In this document: positions 1 through 9,756 of the stretch, one piece after another
Position numbering within the stretch: the stretch's first letter is position 1
Layout of the letters: every line of letters begins with the position of its first letter
Assembly (NCBI GenBank): GCA_035490315.1
Contig: DATHET010000191.1
Coordinates: 3,087 to 67,086 of the forward strand
Length of the DNA: 64,000 nucleotides
Source: JADJQU01 sp035490315
GTDB taxonomy: Bacteria > Planctomycetota > UBA1135 > GCA-002686595
Reading direction: 5' to 3'
Position numbers and translations under genes: made by a program
Notes under the pieces: generated by a model
What the model saw: only the letters and a program-made list of their open reading frames with translations
Database searches by the model: none
What the model was told of the DNA's origin: nothing

Positions 1-1086
1 CACCAGTTCGTGTACGGCGTCATCGCCAACAACGAGTTCGAGGAGGCCTGGCTCGACGAAGGATTCAATTCCTGGGCTGACTCGGAAGCCCTGCTGCGCC
101 GCTACGGACCGCGGATGGCGAACACCGAGTACTCAGGCCTGCACTATCCGGGTGTCACGATCTTTCCGATCGGCGGAGGCGGAGCTCTCGGCGATATGAT
201 CGCGGGGCGCGCGCTGGACGTGCCTTTCACAGGCTTCAAGTTCCAGCCCCTGCGAGCCTCGGGATTCGTCGATTACTGGCGCGACCAACCCTCGCTCGCC
301 TTCGTCAGCTCCTACGCCGATCAGCGCTGGGCGGATCGCAGCGATTATCTGCGCGACCCCGCGGGCGATCCGCTGAGCGCTAGCTGGAGGTACAAGAACG
401 GCGAGACGTACAAGATCGGCGCTTACGTGAAGCCGGCGGTCGTGCTGCGCTCCTTGCCGGCCGTGCTCGGCCCCGACGGCGACGCGCGTCTGTTGCGCGG
501 GATGCGGCGCTATGCGGATGCGCTGCGCTTCCGGCACGCCTCCACGGTGGATTTCGTCCGCGAATTCAACGCCGGCGCGGGCGAGGATGTGAGCTGGTAC
601 TTCGACGAGACGTTTGGCGGGACGGGCACCGTCGACTGGAAAATCGAGGTCAGCGAGCAGCGCGTCGCGGATCCGATGGGATTCGCGCAGGACGACGTGG
701 GCGGGCCTTTCGAATTCCAGGACAGGCTCGAGAAGCGCGAGCCGCAAAGCGAGCCAGAGAACCGGCTCGACATCCTGGTCAGCCGCACCGGCGAGCTGTG
801 CCTGCCCGTCGACGTGCGCTGGACCTTCGAGGACAAGACCAGCGAGACCGTGCGCTGGACCCGCGACGAGCAGCAGAAATCGCGCTGGAAACGCTTCACG
901 CGCATCTCGACGAAGAAGTGCGTCTCCGCCGCGATCGATCCCGACCACGGCTACTTCCTCGACCTGAACATGCGCGACAACCAGTGGTTCAAGGCCAAGG
1001 ACATCGTCGCGCCCTGGCGCTGGACCGAGCGCGCCTTCTCGCGCGCATCGCACTGGCTGTTCTTCCAAGGCGGACTGGGTGGCTGA
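1..1086 (+). CDS. M1-family metallopeptidase, C-terminal part (5' truncated)
   Basis: The window opens inside this gene; 361 codons remain. The first codon is His, followed 18 residues later by Glu20 in WLDEGF. This is the spacing between the second His of HEXXH and the third zinc ligand in M1 (gluzincin) peptidases, so the window most likely starts on the second His of HEXXH. Tyr137 in TYKIGAYVKP fits the conserved catalytic Tyr region. The rest is a helical and beta-rich C-terminal part with no further recognised domain. It is probably an exported or envelope aminopeptidase, but the signal region lies outside the window. The stop overlaps the GTG start of the next gene by 8 bp, so the two are probably co-transcribed. 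The zinc spacing is seen directly; the function is from family knowledge. Confidence 0.85.
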   Translation, partial: HQFVYGVIANNEFEEAWLDEGFNSWADSEALLRRYGPRMANTEYSGLHYPGVTIFPIGGGGALGDMIAGRALDVPFTGFKFQPLRASGFVDYWRDQPSLAFVSSYADQRWADRSDYLRDPAGDPLSASWRYKNGETYKIGAYVKPAVVLRSLPAVLGPDGDARLLRGMRRYADALRFRHASTVDFVREFNAGAGEDVSWYFDETFGGTGTVDWKIEVSEQRVADPMGFAQDDVGGPFEFQDRLEKREPQSEPENRLDILVSRTGELCLPVDVRWTFEDKTSETVRWTRDEQQKSRWKRFTRISTKKCVSAAIDPDHGYFLDLNMRDNQWFKAKDIVAPWRWTERAFSRASHWLFFQGGLGG

Positions 1087-2125
1087 TTCCGTGCACCAGG
1101 TCGAGCCCTCGACCTCGATCGCCATCCCGGGACGTCCGGTGTTTTTTCGTGCCCTGATCGCGACGTTCGGCCGGCCTCCGATCTGGATCATCGCCGCTGG
1201 AATGACGGCCCTGCTCGCGCTGATCAGCGCCGCGCCCTGGTTCACCTGGTTCGATTCGGTCCTCGCCAATCGCTACGCGCCGGGCACGCTCATCCGCGAG
1301 CTCAGCGAGACCTTCAGGTTCGACAATCTGGTGGCGAGCGGTCCGCAGACCGTGGCGGCGCGCGGGAGCGGCGCTGCCTTGGCCCTGGCGGCGATGCTCT
1401 TCGGCGCATTCCAGGCCGGCGGATGGCTGCAGATCTTCCTCGAGCGCACCCACGGTCATTCCGTGCAGCGCTTTTTCCACGGCGGCTCGCGCTTCTTCTT
1501 CCGCTTCGTGCGCGTACTGCTGTTGACGCTCCTGTGGCTGCACATCGCCGGCTGGCTGGTGTACGAGACGCCCTGGAAGTGGGTGATGTCGCTGTTCTTC
1601 GGCGCCGTCGACGGCAACCTCGAAGTCCTGACTTCCGAGCTGACCGCGCGGCGCGTGGTGTGGATGCAGGATGGCCTGTACGCCTGTCTGTTCTGCTTGA
1701 TCAGCGCCTGGGGAAGCTTCACGCGCACGCGGCTCGCCCTGCAGGACACCAACTCCGCGGTGTGGGCCGGAGTGTGCACCTGGTGGACCCTGATGCGACA
1801 TCCGCTGCGCACCCTGGCGCCGCTGTGCTCGCTGCTCTTCGTCGACGGCGCGCTGCTGCTCGGCGTGGCCTTGCTCGCGCGACTCTTGCAGTCGGGCTTG
1901 GGGGCCGCGGGAGATTGGATGCCGGTGCTGTTCCTGTTCCTGCTCGACCTGCTCGCGCTGCTCCTGCGCAGCGTGGTGCGCGGAGCCGGCTACCACGCCG
2001 CGCTGCAGGTCTCCGTGCAGGTGGTGCAACCCCTGCCGCGCCCCGACCCCTGGAAGCATGCGATCGGCGGCCCTGGCGGCCCGCAGTATCCGATCGGCGG
2101 CGACGAGTACGGCGTGTCGCTGTGA
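1079..2125 (+). CDS. Polytopic membrane protein of unknown function
   Basis: A 348-residue protein with several hydrophobic segments, near residues 33-55, 98-118, 145-165, 203-222, 258-280 and 290-315. It looks like an integral membrane protein with a short cytoplasmic N-terminus and a Pro/Gly-rich C-terminal tail. I do not recognise a family. The GTG start sits inside the end of the M1 peptidase (8-bp overlap), so translational coupling is likely and the two may act together in the envelope. It converges on the sulfatase-like gene, with 7 bp between their stop codons. Confidence 0.65.
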   Translation: MADSVHQVEPSTSIAIPGRPVFFRALIATFGRPPIWIIAAGMTALLALISAAPWFTWFDSVLANRYAPGTLIRELSETFRFDNLVASGPQTVAARGSGAALALAAMLFGAFQAGGWLQIFLERTHGHSVQRFFHGGSRFFFRFVRVLLLTLLWLHIAGWLVYETPWKWVMSLFFGAVDGNLEVLTSELTARRVVWMQDGLYACLFCLISAWGSFTRTRLALQDTNSAVWAGVCTWWTLMRHPLRTLAPLCSLLFVDGALLLGVALLARLLQSGLGAAGDWMPVLFLFLLDLLALLLRSVVRGAGYHAALQVSVQVVQPLPRPDPWKHAIGGPGGPQYPIGGDEYGVSL

Positions 2126-2132
2126 CAGCGAC

Positions 2133-3551
2133 TCAGTGGCCGCCGTAGCCCAGACTCTTCAGGAGACTCTCCTGCTCGGGCGAGAGCTTCGGCGCATTCG
2201 TCTCCGAATGCAGGCGGGATTGCTTCTCGAACGTGGTCGCGGCCCAGCGCAACTTGCGCAGGCGCGCGCGCGCGGCGTTCGCGCGGAGCAGCGTGGCTGG
2301 AGTCGGATCCTTCTCGAGCAGATCGTGCCGCTCCGCGGGATCGGTGAGCAGGTCCCACAGGTGCGGCTGCGTGTCGTTCTCCTCGAATCGATAGGGCCCT
2401 TGCTCGTCCGTCATTCGCAACACGGACTCGAGGAACATCACTTCCCCGTCCTCCAGCGGCGCACCGTTGACGAACGCGTCCTTCAGCGACTTTCCATTGC
2501 CGATCGACGGCACGCCGACGAACTCCGCGATCGTCGGCGCGATGTCGATCGAGCGCGTGACGGAATTGATCGTGCGCAGCCTCGGCTTCGTCCCCAGCGG
2601 CGGCACGATGATCAGCGGCACGTGGGCGATCTCGTCGTGCATGCCGCCGTGCATCAGTTGCCCGTGCTCCCAGAATTCCTCGCCATGGTCCGAGGTGACG
2701 ACGATCAGCGCCTCGTCGAGGAATCCACGCCGGCGCAATTCTCCGAAGAGCACCGAGAGATCGCGATCGAGCTGGGACAGCCCCGCGTCGTAGAGCCCGC
2801 GCACGTATTCGAGCTCCGCCGGTGAAAGCGTGATCTCGTGGGCGTTGGCCGCCTCCAGCCAGCGCGTGCAGCACTCCGACCCGTGCCCGGGAACCAGGCC
2901 CGTGAATTCGGCCGGTGGCGTGCCGGCGAAGCGTTGTTGGAATTCCGGCTCGGAGGTGTAAGGCAGCGTGATCAGCGGATCGCGCGCATCCGAATGCACG
3001 TCGTAGAAGTGCAGGAAAGCGAACAAGTGCGACGGCGAGTCCTTGTCGAGCCAGCGCAGCAAGGCTCGCGACATGTCGCGGGCGTTCCACCATTCGGACT
3101 CGAGGTGATCGAAGCCCTGGTCGAGGCCAAAGCCACGCCCGAGCCAGGCCGGATGGGAAGTGAACGCTGCGCTGGTGTACCCCGCGTCGCTCATGCGCTC
3201 CGCCAGGGTGTCGACGGAGCCGGCGAGCGGGAAGCGCGTCTCCTTCGAGCCGCCGTCGCGAGCTCCGTGCGCCATGGGCACGATCCCGCTCAGGATCGAC
3301 GCGTGCGAGGAGAGCGTGTTGTTCGAGTTCGACATCTGGTTCTCGAACAGCACGCCGTCCCTGGCGAGCGAATCCAGGAATGGCGTCGTCGGCCGCGGAT
3401 AGCCGTAGGCACCGAGGTGGTCTGCGCGCAGCGTGTCGATCGAAATCAGGATCACGTGGCGCGGAGCTCCCACCGGCAGCGTGGAATCGCTGTCAGCGCA
3501 GGCCGTGATCCCAAGGATCAACGGCGTCAGGACGAGGACTCGAGGAAACAC
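2133..3551 (-). CDS. Sulfatase-like lipoprotein (alkaline phosphatase superfamily) without a formylglycine Cys
   Basis: A 472-residue protein starting at GTG, with a signal segment ending in a lipobox (ITAC, Cys18), so probably lipid-anchored. The metal-binding Asp39 lies in ISIDTLRAD and a second metal motif SDHGEEFWEHG follows. At the nucleophile the family's C/S-x-P-S-R reads T79-L-S-S-H, followed by ASILSG. Cys is thus replaced by Thr, so the enzyme cannot carry formylglycine and may be a Thr-nucleophile phosphodiesterase, phosphotransferase or arylsulfatase-like hydrolase. The substrate is unknown. Family membership is clear; the catalytic chemistry is inferred. A second protein of this kind lies at 24920-26461. 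Confidence 0.85.
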   Translation of the reverse strand: MFPRVLVLTPLILGITACADSDSTLPVGAPRHVILISIDTLRADHLGAYGYPRPTTPFLDSLARDGVLFENQMSNSNNTLSSHASILSGIVPMAHGARDGGSKETRFPLAGSVDTLAERMSDAGYTSAAFTSHPAWLGRGFGLDQGFDHLESEWWNARDMSRALLRWLDKDSPSHLFAFLHFYDVHSDARDPLITLPYTSEPEFQQRFAGTPPAEFTGLVPGHGSECCTRWLEAANAHEITLSPAELEYVRGLYDAGLSQLDRDLSVLFGELRRRGFLDEALIVVTSDHGEEFWEHGQLMHGGMHDEIAHVPLIIVPPLGTKPRLRTINSVTRSIDIAPTIAEFVGVPSIGNGKSLKDAFVNGAPLEDGEVMFLESVLRMTDEQGPYRFEENDTQPHLWDLLTDPAERHDLLEKDPTPATLLRANAARARLRKLRWAATTFEKQSRLHSETNAPKLSPEQESLLKSLGYGGH

Positions 3552-3645
3552 TCTGCCGGGTGCTCTCAGGCTCGGGGAGACGGGTCGGACGACGACGCTG
3601 GGACGGTCGCAGTCTAGCCTGATCGCCGAAACAGGGTGGCCCTAA

Positions 3646-6600
3646 TTACTTGGCCGGCATGCTCGCGTCGACGCGCAAGGGGCGAACACGCAAGGCCGTG
3701 ATGCGCGCCTTGGTGCCCGCGAGGATCGAGATGGCCACACCGCCGGATCGCGGCTCGGGCTGAAGCTCGGTAGACGCGGAAAGTTCTTTGATTCCCGTGA
3801 TTCCGTTGCGTTCCACCGTTCCGCCGATCACGCGCGTCCTGAGCTTGAACACCTGGCCAGGCTCGACGATGCCCTTGTTCGGAGGCAGAGTGGTCAGGGC
3901 CTCGGTTCCCCTGGAGAACAAGAGCGTGCCGATCGTGCCGGCGCCGCTCGCATCGCTGCGGTCGACGAGAAGCAATGCACCCGAGTCCAGCGTCGCTTCC
4001 AGCTCGAGCTCGTAATCTCGCCAGCCCTCGCTTGCGCCGAAGATCACCGTCGCGAGCGAGGACATGTCCGCCGGCTGCTTGGGCTCGGGCGTGAACTCGA
4101 AGGCGAGGCCGCTCGCGCCGAAGTCCGCGCGACCGCTCGTCAGATTGCTCAAGCTCCAACCGGCGCGCTCCGCGGGAGCGAGTGCGTCGCGCCAGCGAGC
4201 GCTCTCGACCCAGGTCTTGTCGCGCGCCAGGGCTTGCGCCATGGCATCCGATCCCAGGCGCGTGCGCTCGAAGTCCTGCTGCCACGCGCGCGGATCGAGT
4301 TGCGCGTAGCGCGCGACCGCAGCTTCCGCCTTGTCGTAGGCGGCGAGTGCAACGAGTCGCGCTTCGGTCGTCTTCGCCTGGTCGGCGAGTTCTTCCGCGC
4401 GGCTGACTTCGCTTTCCCAGGCCTGTTGCAGCGCGCCGAGCTCCTGAGCGCGAGCGTCGCCGAGTCCGGCGAGGGTCTTGCGCACGTTCGGCGCCAAGGG
4501 AATTTCATCCGGCCGCTCGGTTGCATACTCCGCGTTCAAAGTCTCTTCCGCCGTGGCTCGCGCGGCAGGATCGCGGCTCCAGAGCAGACCGAGCAGGAGC
4601 TCGCCGCCGCCGCTGTCGCCCATGCGAGCGCGCGCGCGCGCGACCAGTGCCCGGACCTGATCGGCGCTGCCGAGTCCCTGCGGAATCCGCTGGTTGGCCA
4701 CCAGACCCTCGAAGCGCTGCTGGAACTGGTTGACCGCCTCGATCCCGGCCGGATTGCGCAACGTGCCCAGGCCTTCGATCGCCCACAGGGCGACAGCGGC
4801 CACCGGGTCGCGCGCCGCATCGATCAAAGCAGCGAGCGCGTCCGGATCGGGCGATTCGGCGAGCACGCGCAGGAGTCCCGCGCGCTTGTCGGTGAAGCCC
4901 GGCGGCCACTTGAGCCCGTCGACCAGCATCGGCGTCGCGATCGCGCCGCGTTGCTTCAATTCAGCGAGGATCGCCTCGTCGCGCTGCGGCGTGCTGGCCT
5001 TCATGTCGTCGCCGCCGATTTCCTTGACCAGGGCTTCGATCGGGCCGCGCAGCGAGCCGGGAATCTGCAGGGTGCGCGGAGTGCGCAGGGCCTTGGCTCC
5101 GCCTTCGGTAGCCCACCAGTTGCGCAGGTTGGCGAGCGCGCTCAAGCGTTCGTCGATCGGCAGCATAGGCGCGTAGCCCTTGCTCACGCCGGTCAAGTCG
5201 AGGAAGTTCTCGAAGAACGACTCGCGCACCAGATCGTCGGGATAGGACAATCCATCGAGCATGAATTGCATGCCGTAGGTATCGCCCAGGGTCGCCATCG
5301 ACCAGGCGAGATCCCGTCCGGTCTCGAGGCTCGGCTTCACGCGATCGAAAGTGCTGTGCAGCTTCGGCAAGGCACTCTTGTCGCCGAGCGTGGCGAGCGC
5401 GCGCGCCGCGCAGGCGCACACGTCCCAATCCAGCTCATCGAGCAGCGGCTGCACCAGCGGCGCCGCGTCTGCGACCCTCAGGTTCCCGAGCGCCTGGGCG
5501 CAACTTGCGCGCACCAGAGCGTCCGGCGACTTCAAGCCTTGCTTCAAGCGCGCGATGGCGTCGGCGCGATCGGGCCCCAGATCGCCGAACTTGGGCAGGG
5601 CTTCGAGCGCGTGCAGACGCACGTACAGCTCTGGGTGCGAAATCGCCTCGACCACGGCCTTGCGGCCCACGTCGCCCATGCGGCCGAGCACACCCTTCGC
5701 CTGGGTCCAGGTCTTCCCGTCCCAGGAGCCCAGGGCCGCGACGACTTCCGGAGCCGCCTTGGCTCCTAGGGCCACCAGGATGTCCTGGGCCTTGCGATTC
5801 GCTTCACCGACCGGGAACTGGAACAAGGCGATCAGCTTCGCCACGTCGCCCGGCTGCGTGCCGTCGGGGATCTCGACTTCGACCTTGCCGATCTTCGGTC
5901 GCGCGAAATCGGCGAGATTGCCGGGGCTCGCGGCCTCCACGGGCAGGGCTTCGGGCAGGTGCGCGTTCAGCTCCGGCGCCGTCGTGATCGGCTTGGTCGA
6001 AGGCGTGATCCCGCTGAAGGCCATGATGCGCGTCTCGAGTCGGCGCGACATCGTCGGGTGGTCGTCTTCGATCGGGTAATACAGCTTGTAGAACAGCGTG
6101 GTCTCGACCGTGCCCGAGGTGACCGAGAGGGGCACGCGGTGCTCGCGCGATTCGCCCGAGGGAATCTGGGTGTTGACGGGCAGCATCAACCCGTAGGGCC
6201 GCTTGTACGGATCGCGGTGCACCTGGCGCGAATTCGCGACCACGTTGCCGTCCTGGTCGCGCACGATCACCAGCGATTCGACCGCGCGCTGCTTGAGCTC
6301 GGTGGGGAAATTGTGGCCCGCGCCTTTGTTCTCGATCGTGACCACGGCTTCGTTGCCGTCGATGCGCGTGCGGTAGGCGTAGGCCATGCGCAGCTGCGAC
6401 TCCGAGCGGCTGGCGTAGAAGGTGTGCCGGCGCGTCTCGCGCGGCTCCTCGCCGACCGCGACCGCGCGCACGACTTTCGGCATGTGGCAGTCGATGCACA
6501 CATTGCCTTCGAGCTTGCCGTGCTTCGCGCTCTCCCATTGATACGGAGTGCCGTGGTTCTTGTGGCAGGAGGCGCAGGCCTCGACCGTGCCGACCCGCTC

Positions 6601-7014
6601 GTCGAAGGCGGCTTTGCACTCGGCCTTGCTGCCGACGAAGGTCGAGAAATCGAAACCCTTGCGCGCGTGGCAGGAGAAGCAGTCGTCGCCTTCCTCGAGG
6701 TGGGCGAGGCGCTTCTTCGGATTCATCCCGATGCCCGTCTCGAACACCGGCCGCGGCGTGTGGCAGGCGATGCAACCCTCGATCGAGAAACGCGCCGTCG
6801 CCAGGCGTGCCTCCTCGTCCGTGAACGCCCGTCCATGGGTGTTCTGCCGATTCTCGGCCGTCGCCTCGGGATGGCAGGTCGCGCAGTAGGCGGCGCGCGA
6901 AACCAGGTCCAGGTGCGCGGTTCTCGCCGCGAGATCCGATGCACCCGGAGTCTGCGAGGTGGCGATCGAGACGAGCAGGGCGATGGCCAAGGCCAGCAGT
7001 GACGGAGTTTTCAT
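3646..7014 (-). CDS. Pentaheme c-type cytochrome fused to HEAT repeats and a C-terminal beta-sandwich
   Basis: A 1122-residue secreted protein; I start at the ATG that opens a clean signal peptide (MKTPSLLALAIALLVSIATS) rather than the upstream GTG at 7041. Five CXXCH heme sites are visible at C44, C81, C112, C147 and C173. An Ig-like region (about 190-340) follows, then Ala/Leu-rich HEAT-like helical repeats (about 390-830), a short helical or coiled segment, and a beta-rich C-terminal part (about 940-1122) resembling laminin-G/keto-disaccharide-hydrolase-like sandwiches. It probably carries electrons in the periplasm while the repeats bind a partner or polymer. Heme sites are seen directly; the other domain assignments come from composition. 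It is divergent from the M24 peptidase gene. Confidence 0.85.
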   Translation of the reverse strand: MKTPSLLALAIALLVSIATSQTPGASDLAARTAHLDLVSRAAYCATCHPEATAENRQNTHGRAFTDEEARLATARFSIEGCIACHTPRPVFETGIGMNPKKRLAHLEEGDDCFSCHARKGFDFSTFVGSKAECKAAFDERVGTVEACASCHKNHGTPYQWESAKHGKLEGNVCIDCHMPKVVRAVAVGEEPRETRRHTFYASRSESQLRMAYAYRTRIDGNEAVVTIENKGAGHNFPTELKQRAVESLVIVRDQDGNVVANSRQVHRDPYKRPYGLMLPVNTQIPSGESREHRVPLSVTSGTVETTLFYKLYYPIEDDHPTMSRRLETRIMAFSGITPSTKPITTAPELNAHLPEALPVEAASPGNLADFARPKIGKVEVEIPDGTQPGDVAKLIALFQFPVGEANRKAQDILVALGAKAAPEVVAALGSWDGKTWTQAKGVLGRMGDVGRKAVVEAISHPELYVRLHALEALPKFGDLGPDRADAIARLKQGLKSPDALVRASCAQALGNLRVADAAPLVQPLLDELDWDVCACAARALATLGDKSALPKLHSTFDRVKPSLETGRDLAWSMATLGDTYGMQFMLDGLSYPDDLVRESFFENFLDLTGVSKGYAPMLPIDERLSALANLRNWWATEGGAKALRTPRTLQIPGSLRGPIEALVKEIGGDDMKASTPQRDEAILAELKQRGAIATPMLVDGLKWPPGFTDKRAGLLRVLAESPDPDALAALIDAARDPVAAVALWAIEGLGTLRNPAGIEAVNQFQQRFEGLVANQRIPQGLGSADQVRALVARARARMGDSGGGELLLGLLWSRDPAARATAEETLNAEYATERPDEIPLAPNVRKTLAGLGDARAQELGALQQAWESEVSRAEELADQAKTTEARLVALAAYDKAEAAVARYAQLDPRAWQQDFERTRLGSDAMAQALARDKTWVESARWRDALAPAERAGWSLSNLTSGRADFGASGLAFEFTPEPKQPADMSSLATVIFGASEGWRDYELELEATLDSGALLLVDRSDASGAGTIGTLLFSRGTEALTTLPPNKGIVEPGQVFKLRTRVIGGTVERNGITGIKELSASTELQPEPRSGGVAISILAGTKARITALRVRPLRVDASMPAK

Positions 7015-7140
7015 CGTTTGGGCAATCGTTGGAGCAGACACATATATAAGGAAGCCGGGCCCAGGGGGCGACCTAGTTGTTACGCGGACCTGCAGTCACA
7101 CACCGGAGGCAAGTACCCGGCCTCGGTACCATCGACTTCC
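7015..7140. promoter_or_regulatory. Divergent intergenic region between cytochrome and aminopeptidase genes
   Basis: This 126-bp gap must hold the promoters of both divergent genes. It contains a conspicuously AT-rich patch (acatatataagg, about 7039-7050) in otherwise GC-rich DNA, a plausible -10 area. No operator could be defined. Confidence 0.35.
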
Positions 7141-8577
7141 ATGAACCAACGCTTTTTCGTCTTCGCGGCCTTCCTCGCGCTTTCGAGTTCCCTCCACGCG
7201 CAGGAACCGGCGAAACCTCGCCCGCAGCGCCCCGCGAAGCAGAGCGCGCCGCCCTTGCCCGCGATCGGTGACGAAGGCGGAGGTGCTCCCGAATGCGGCC
7301 TGGGCAAGGAATTCCATGCTGGCCGGCGCAGCGAGCTCGCGAAACTCTTGAAAACCGGCGTTGTCATCGTGCGCGGATTGCCTGACACGCGCGACTACGT
7401 CCAATTTCGTCAAGACAAGGTCTTCTGGTACCTGACCGGCATCGAGAGTCCGAATGCGACCCTGGTCATGGACCTCGACACGCACAAGGAAATGTTGTTC
7501 CTGCCCAAGAAGCGCGAGGGCAACGAGAGCTGGGAAGGGGAGAAGTGGGACAGCGAGGACGAGTGGATCGCGTCCTTGTCGGGCTTCACGGACATCCGCG
7601 GCAAGGATGATCTGCTCGGTGTCCTGAAGACCCTCATGCCCGAGGGACGCACGGTGTGGATCAGCGAAGAACCCTTCATCGGCTTGTCGGGATGCTACGA
7701 CCGCGCCGAGGGTTACGACGCGCGCATTTCGCACGATCCGCTCGATGGCCGCGCCAGCCGCGAGGACAAGCTCGCCGAGAACCTGAAGGCCAAGTTCAAG
7801 GTCGAGGTCAAGGACATGCAGCATTCGTTGGCCGAGCTGCGGCGCGTGAAGACGCCCGAGGAGATCGTTGCTCTCGAGCGCGCCGGCAAGATCGGCGCGA
7901 TGGCGATGGTCGAAGCGATGCGCTCGAGCGCGCCCGGCCGCGGCGAGTGGGAGCTTGCCGCCGTGATGGACTTCGTGCACAAGCGCGAGGGCGCCGCGGG
8001 TCCTGGCTACGACGCGATCGCGGGCTCGGGCCGCAACTCGTGCGTGATGCACTACAACACCAACCGGCGGCGGATGCAGGCCGGCGAGGTGATCCTGATC
8101 GACTACGCGCCGGAGTTCTCGCACGAAGTGGTCGACATCACGCGCACCTGGCCGGTCAACGGCAAATTCACCGAGCGCCAGGCGCAGATCTACGACGCCG
8201 TGCTCGCGGCGCAGCAGGCGGGAATCGAGGCCGCCAAGCCGGGCGCGACCATGGCCGACGTCGAGGCGGCCTGCGGGAAATCGATCAAGGCCTCGGGCAT
8301 GGAGTCCATGCGCCGCCACGGCGCTTGCCACTGGGTCGGCCTCGAGGTCCACGACGTCGGCAACCCGGCCCTGCCCCTGGTCCCCGGCTGCGCCTTCACG
8401 ATCGAGCCCGGGCTGTACGACGAAGCGAGCGGAATCGGCGTGCGCATCGAGGACGTGGTCGTGATCACGGCCGAAGGCTGCAAGGTGATCACAGCCGGCG
8501 TTCCGCGTGAACGCGCGGCGATCGAAGCCTTGATCAGCGACAAGGGAATGCTCGACGATCTGCCGGCGAAGAACTGA
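7141..8577 (+). CDS. Secreted M24 metallopeptidase, Xaa-Pro aminopeptidase type
   Basis: A 478-residue protein. The ATG at 7141 begins a signal peptide ending near ...SLHAQ, so it is exported, unlike classical cytosolic PepP. An N-terminal creatinase/aminopeptidase-P-like domain (about 45-220) precedes the pita-bread catalytic domain. All five metal ligands are present: D321 (IDYAPE), D332 (DITRTWPVNG), H397 (CHWVGLEVHDVG), E422 (IEPGLY) and E437 (RIEDVV). It should release N-terminal residues that precede proline from peptides. It is transcribed alone and followed 42 bp later by prfB. Assignment to the family is firm; exact substrate preference is not. Confidence 0.92.
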   Translation: MNQRFFVFAAFLALSSSLHAQEPAKPRPQRPAKQSAPPLPAIGDEGGGAPECGLGKEFHAGRRSELAKLLKTGVVIVRGLPDTRDYVQFRQDKVFWYLTGIESPNATLVMDLDTHKEMLFLPKKREGNESWEGEKWDSEDEWIASLSGFTDIRGKDDLLGVLKTLMPEGRTVWISEEPFIGLSGCYDRAEGYDARISHDPLDGRASREDKLAENLKAKFKVEVKDMQHSLAELRRVKTPEEIVALERAGKIGAMAMVEAMRSSAPGRGEWELAAVMDFVHKREGAAGPGYDAIAGSGRNSCVMHYNTNRRRMQAGEVILIDYAPEFSHEVVDITRTWPVNGKFTERQAQIYDAVLAAQQAGIEAAKPGATMADVEAACGKSIKASGMESMRRHGACHWVGLEVHDVGNPALPLVPGCAFTIEPGLYDEASGIGVRIEDVVVITAEGCKVITAGVPRERAAIEALISDKGMLDDLPAKN

Positions 8578-8619
8578 AGTCGTTGGAGGGCGAGGGCGCA
8601 GGGGCTAAACTCGCGTCCA

Positions 8620-9730
8620 ATGCCGTCCCTCAATGACTATCAGAACCTGGTGCAGTCCTCCCTGAGTCGCCTGGAGCAACTCAAGGAGGGGCTTTGACTA
8701 CCACCAGAAGAACAAGCGCCTGGCGCTGATCACCGAGCTGGAGAGCGGCCCTGAATTCTGGTCCGACCAGCAGAAGAGCCAGAAGCTGATCGCCGAGAAG
8801 AAAGTCGCGCGCTCCGTGGTCGAGCCCATCGACAAGCTGGCCACGCACATCGAGGAGATGAGTCTCCTGGTCGAGATGGGCCGCGAAGGCGACGAGAAGC
8901 AGGTGATGGGCGATCTGGCCCAGCTCGGCGCAGCCATCGAGCAGGATCTGGCGGACCTCGACTTCCGCGTGATGCTCGGCGGGCCTCAGGACAGCAACAA
9001 TGCTTTCCTGCAGATCACGGCCGGGGCCGGAGGCGCCGATGCCTGCGACTGGGCCGGAATCCTGCTGCGCATGTACATGCGCTGGGCCGAAGCCAAGGGC
9101 TTTTCCCTGGAGGAGGTCGAGCGCGCCACGGAAGACGAAGGCGGGATCCGCACCGCGACCTTGCGCATCGTGGGCGCCTATGCCTTCGGCTACCTGAAGG
9201 CCGAGACCGGGATCCACCGGCTGGTGCGCATCAGTCCCTTCGATTCCCAGGCGCGCCGCCACACGGCCTTTGCCTCCGTCGGCGCGACGCCCGAGCTGGA
9301 GGACGAAGCCGACATCGTGGTCAACGAATCCGATCTCCAGGTGGACACGATGCGCGCCGGCGGCGCGGGCGGACAGCACGTCAACAAGACCGAGTCGGCC
9401 GTGCGGCTGACGCACCTTCCGACGGGTCTGGTCGTTCGCTGCCAATCCCAGCGCAGCCAGCACAAGAATCGCGAGATGGCGATGCACCTCTTGAAGGGCA
9501 AGCTGGTCGCCTTGCGCGAGGCGCAGCGCGACACGGAAATGGCGGCGCTGTACGACGCCAAGGGCGAGATCAAGTTCGGCAGCCAGATCCGCTCCTACGT
9601 GATGCATCCCTACCAGATGGTGAAGGACCACCGCACGGATTTCGAATCGGGGAACATCCAGGGCGTGCTCGACGGGAAGATCGACGGCTTCATCGAGGCC
9701 TACCTGCGCAAGCGCGGAAGCAAGAAATAG
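8620..9730 (+). CDS. prfB: Peptide chain release factor 2, with programmed +1 frameshift
   Basis: RF2 ends translation at UGA and UAA. The zero frame runs from ATG 8620 for 25 codons to an in-frame TGA at 8695-8697. Reading resumes in the +1 frame at GAC 8696, giving 369 residues. The codon-recognition tripeptide SPF falls at 205-207 and the catalytic GGQ at 250-252, the same numbers as in E. coli RF2. Helical domain 1 is encoded partly before the in-frame start at 8816, so annotation that ignores the frameshift truncates the protein. The autoregulatory logic is the known one: scarce RF2 allows frameshifting, abundant RF2 terminates at its own UGA. Confidence 0.97.
8683..8698 (+). promoter_or_regulatory. 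prfB programmed +1 frameshift site
   Basis: The sequence reads AAGGAGGGG-CTT-TGA-C. A Shine-Dalgarno-like AGGAGG (8684-8689) lies two bases before the slippery CTT, followed by the TGA stop and C. This is the conserved RF2 shift site; slippage of the Leu tRNA from CUU to UUU puts GAC next. The SD-to-CTT spacing is about one base shorter than in E. coli. Confidence 0.95.
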
Positions 9731-9756
9731 CTCGGGCGGCATTTCCGCGTTCCGCC

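Noticed and set aside
8695..8697. In-frame TGA near the start of prfB as a pseudogene mark or selenocysteine codon
   Set aside because: It matches the canonical RF2 CTT-TGA-C frameshift site and the downstream frame restores the full RF2.
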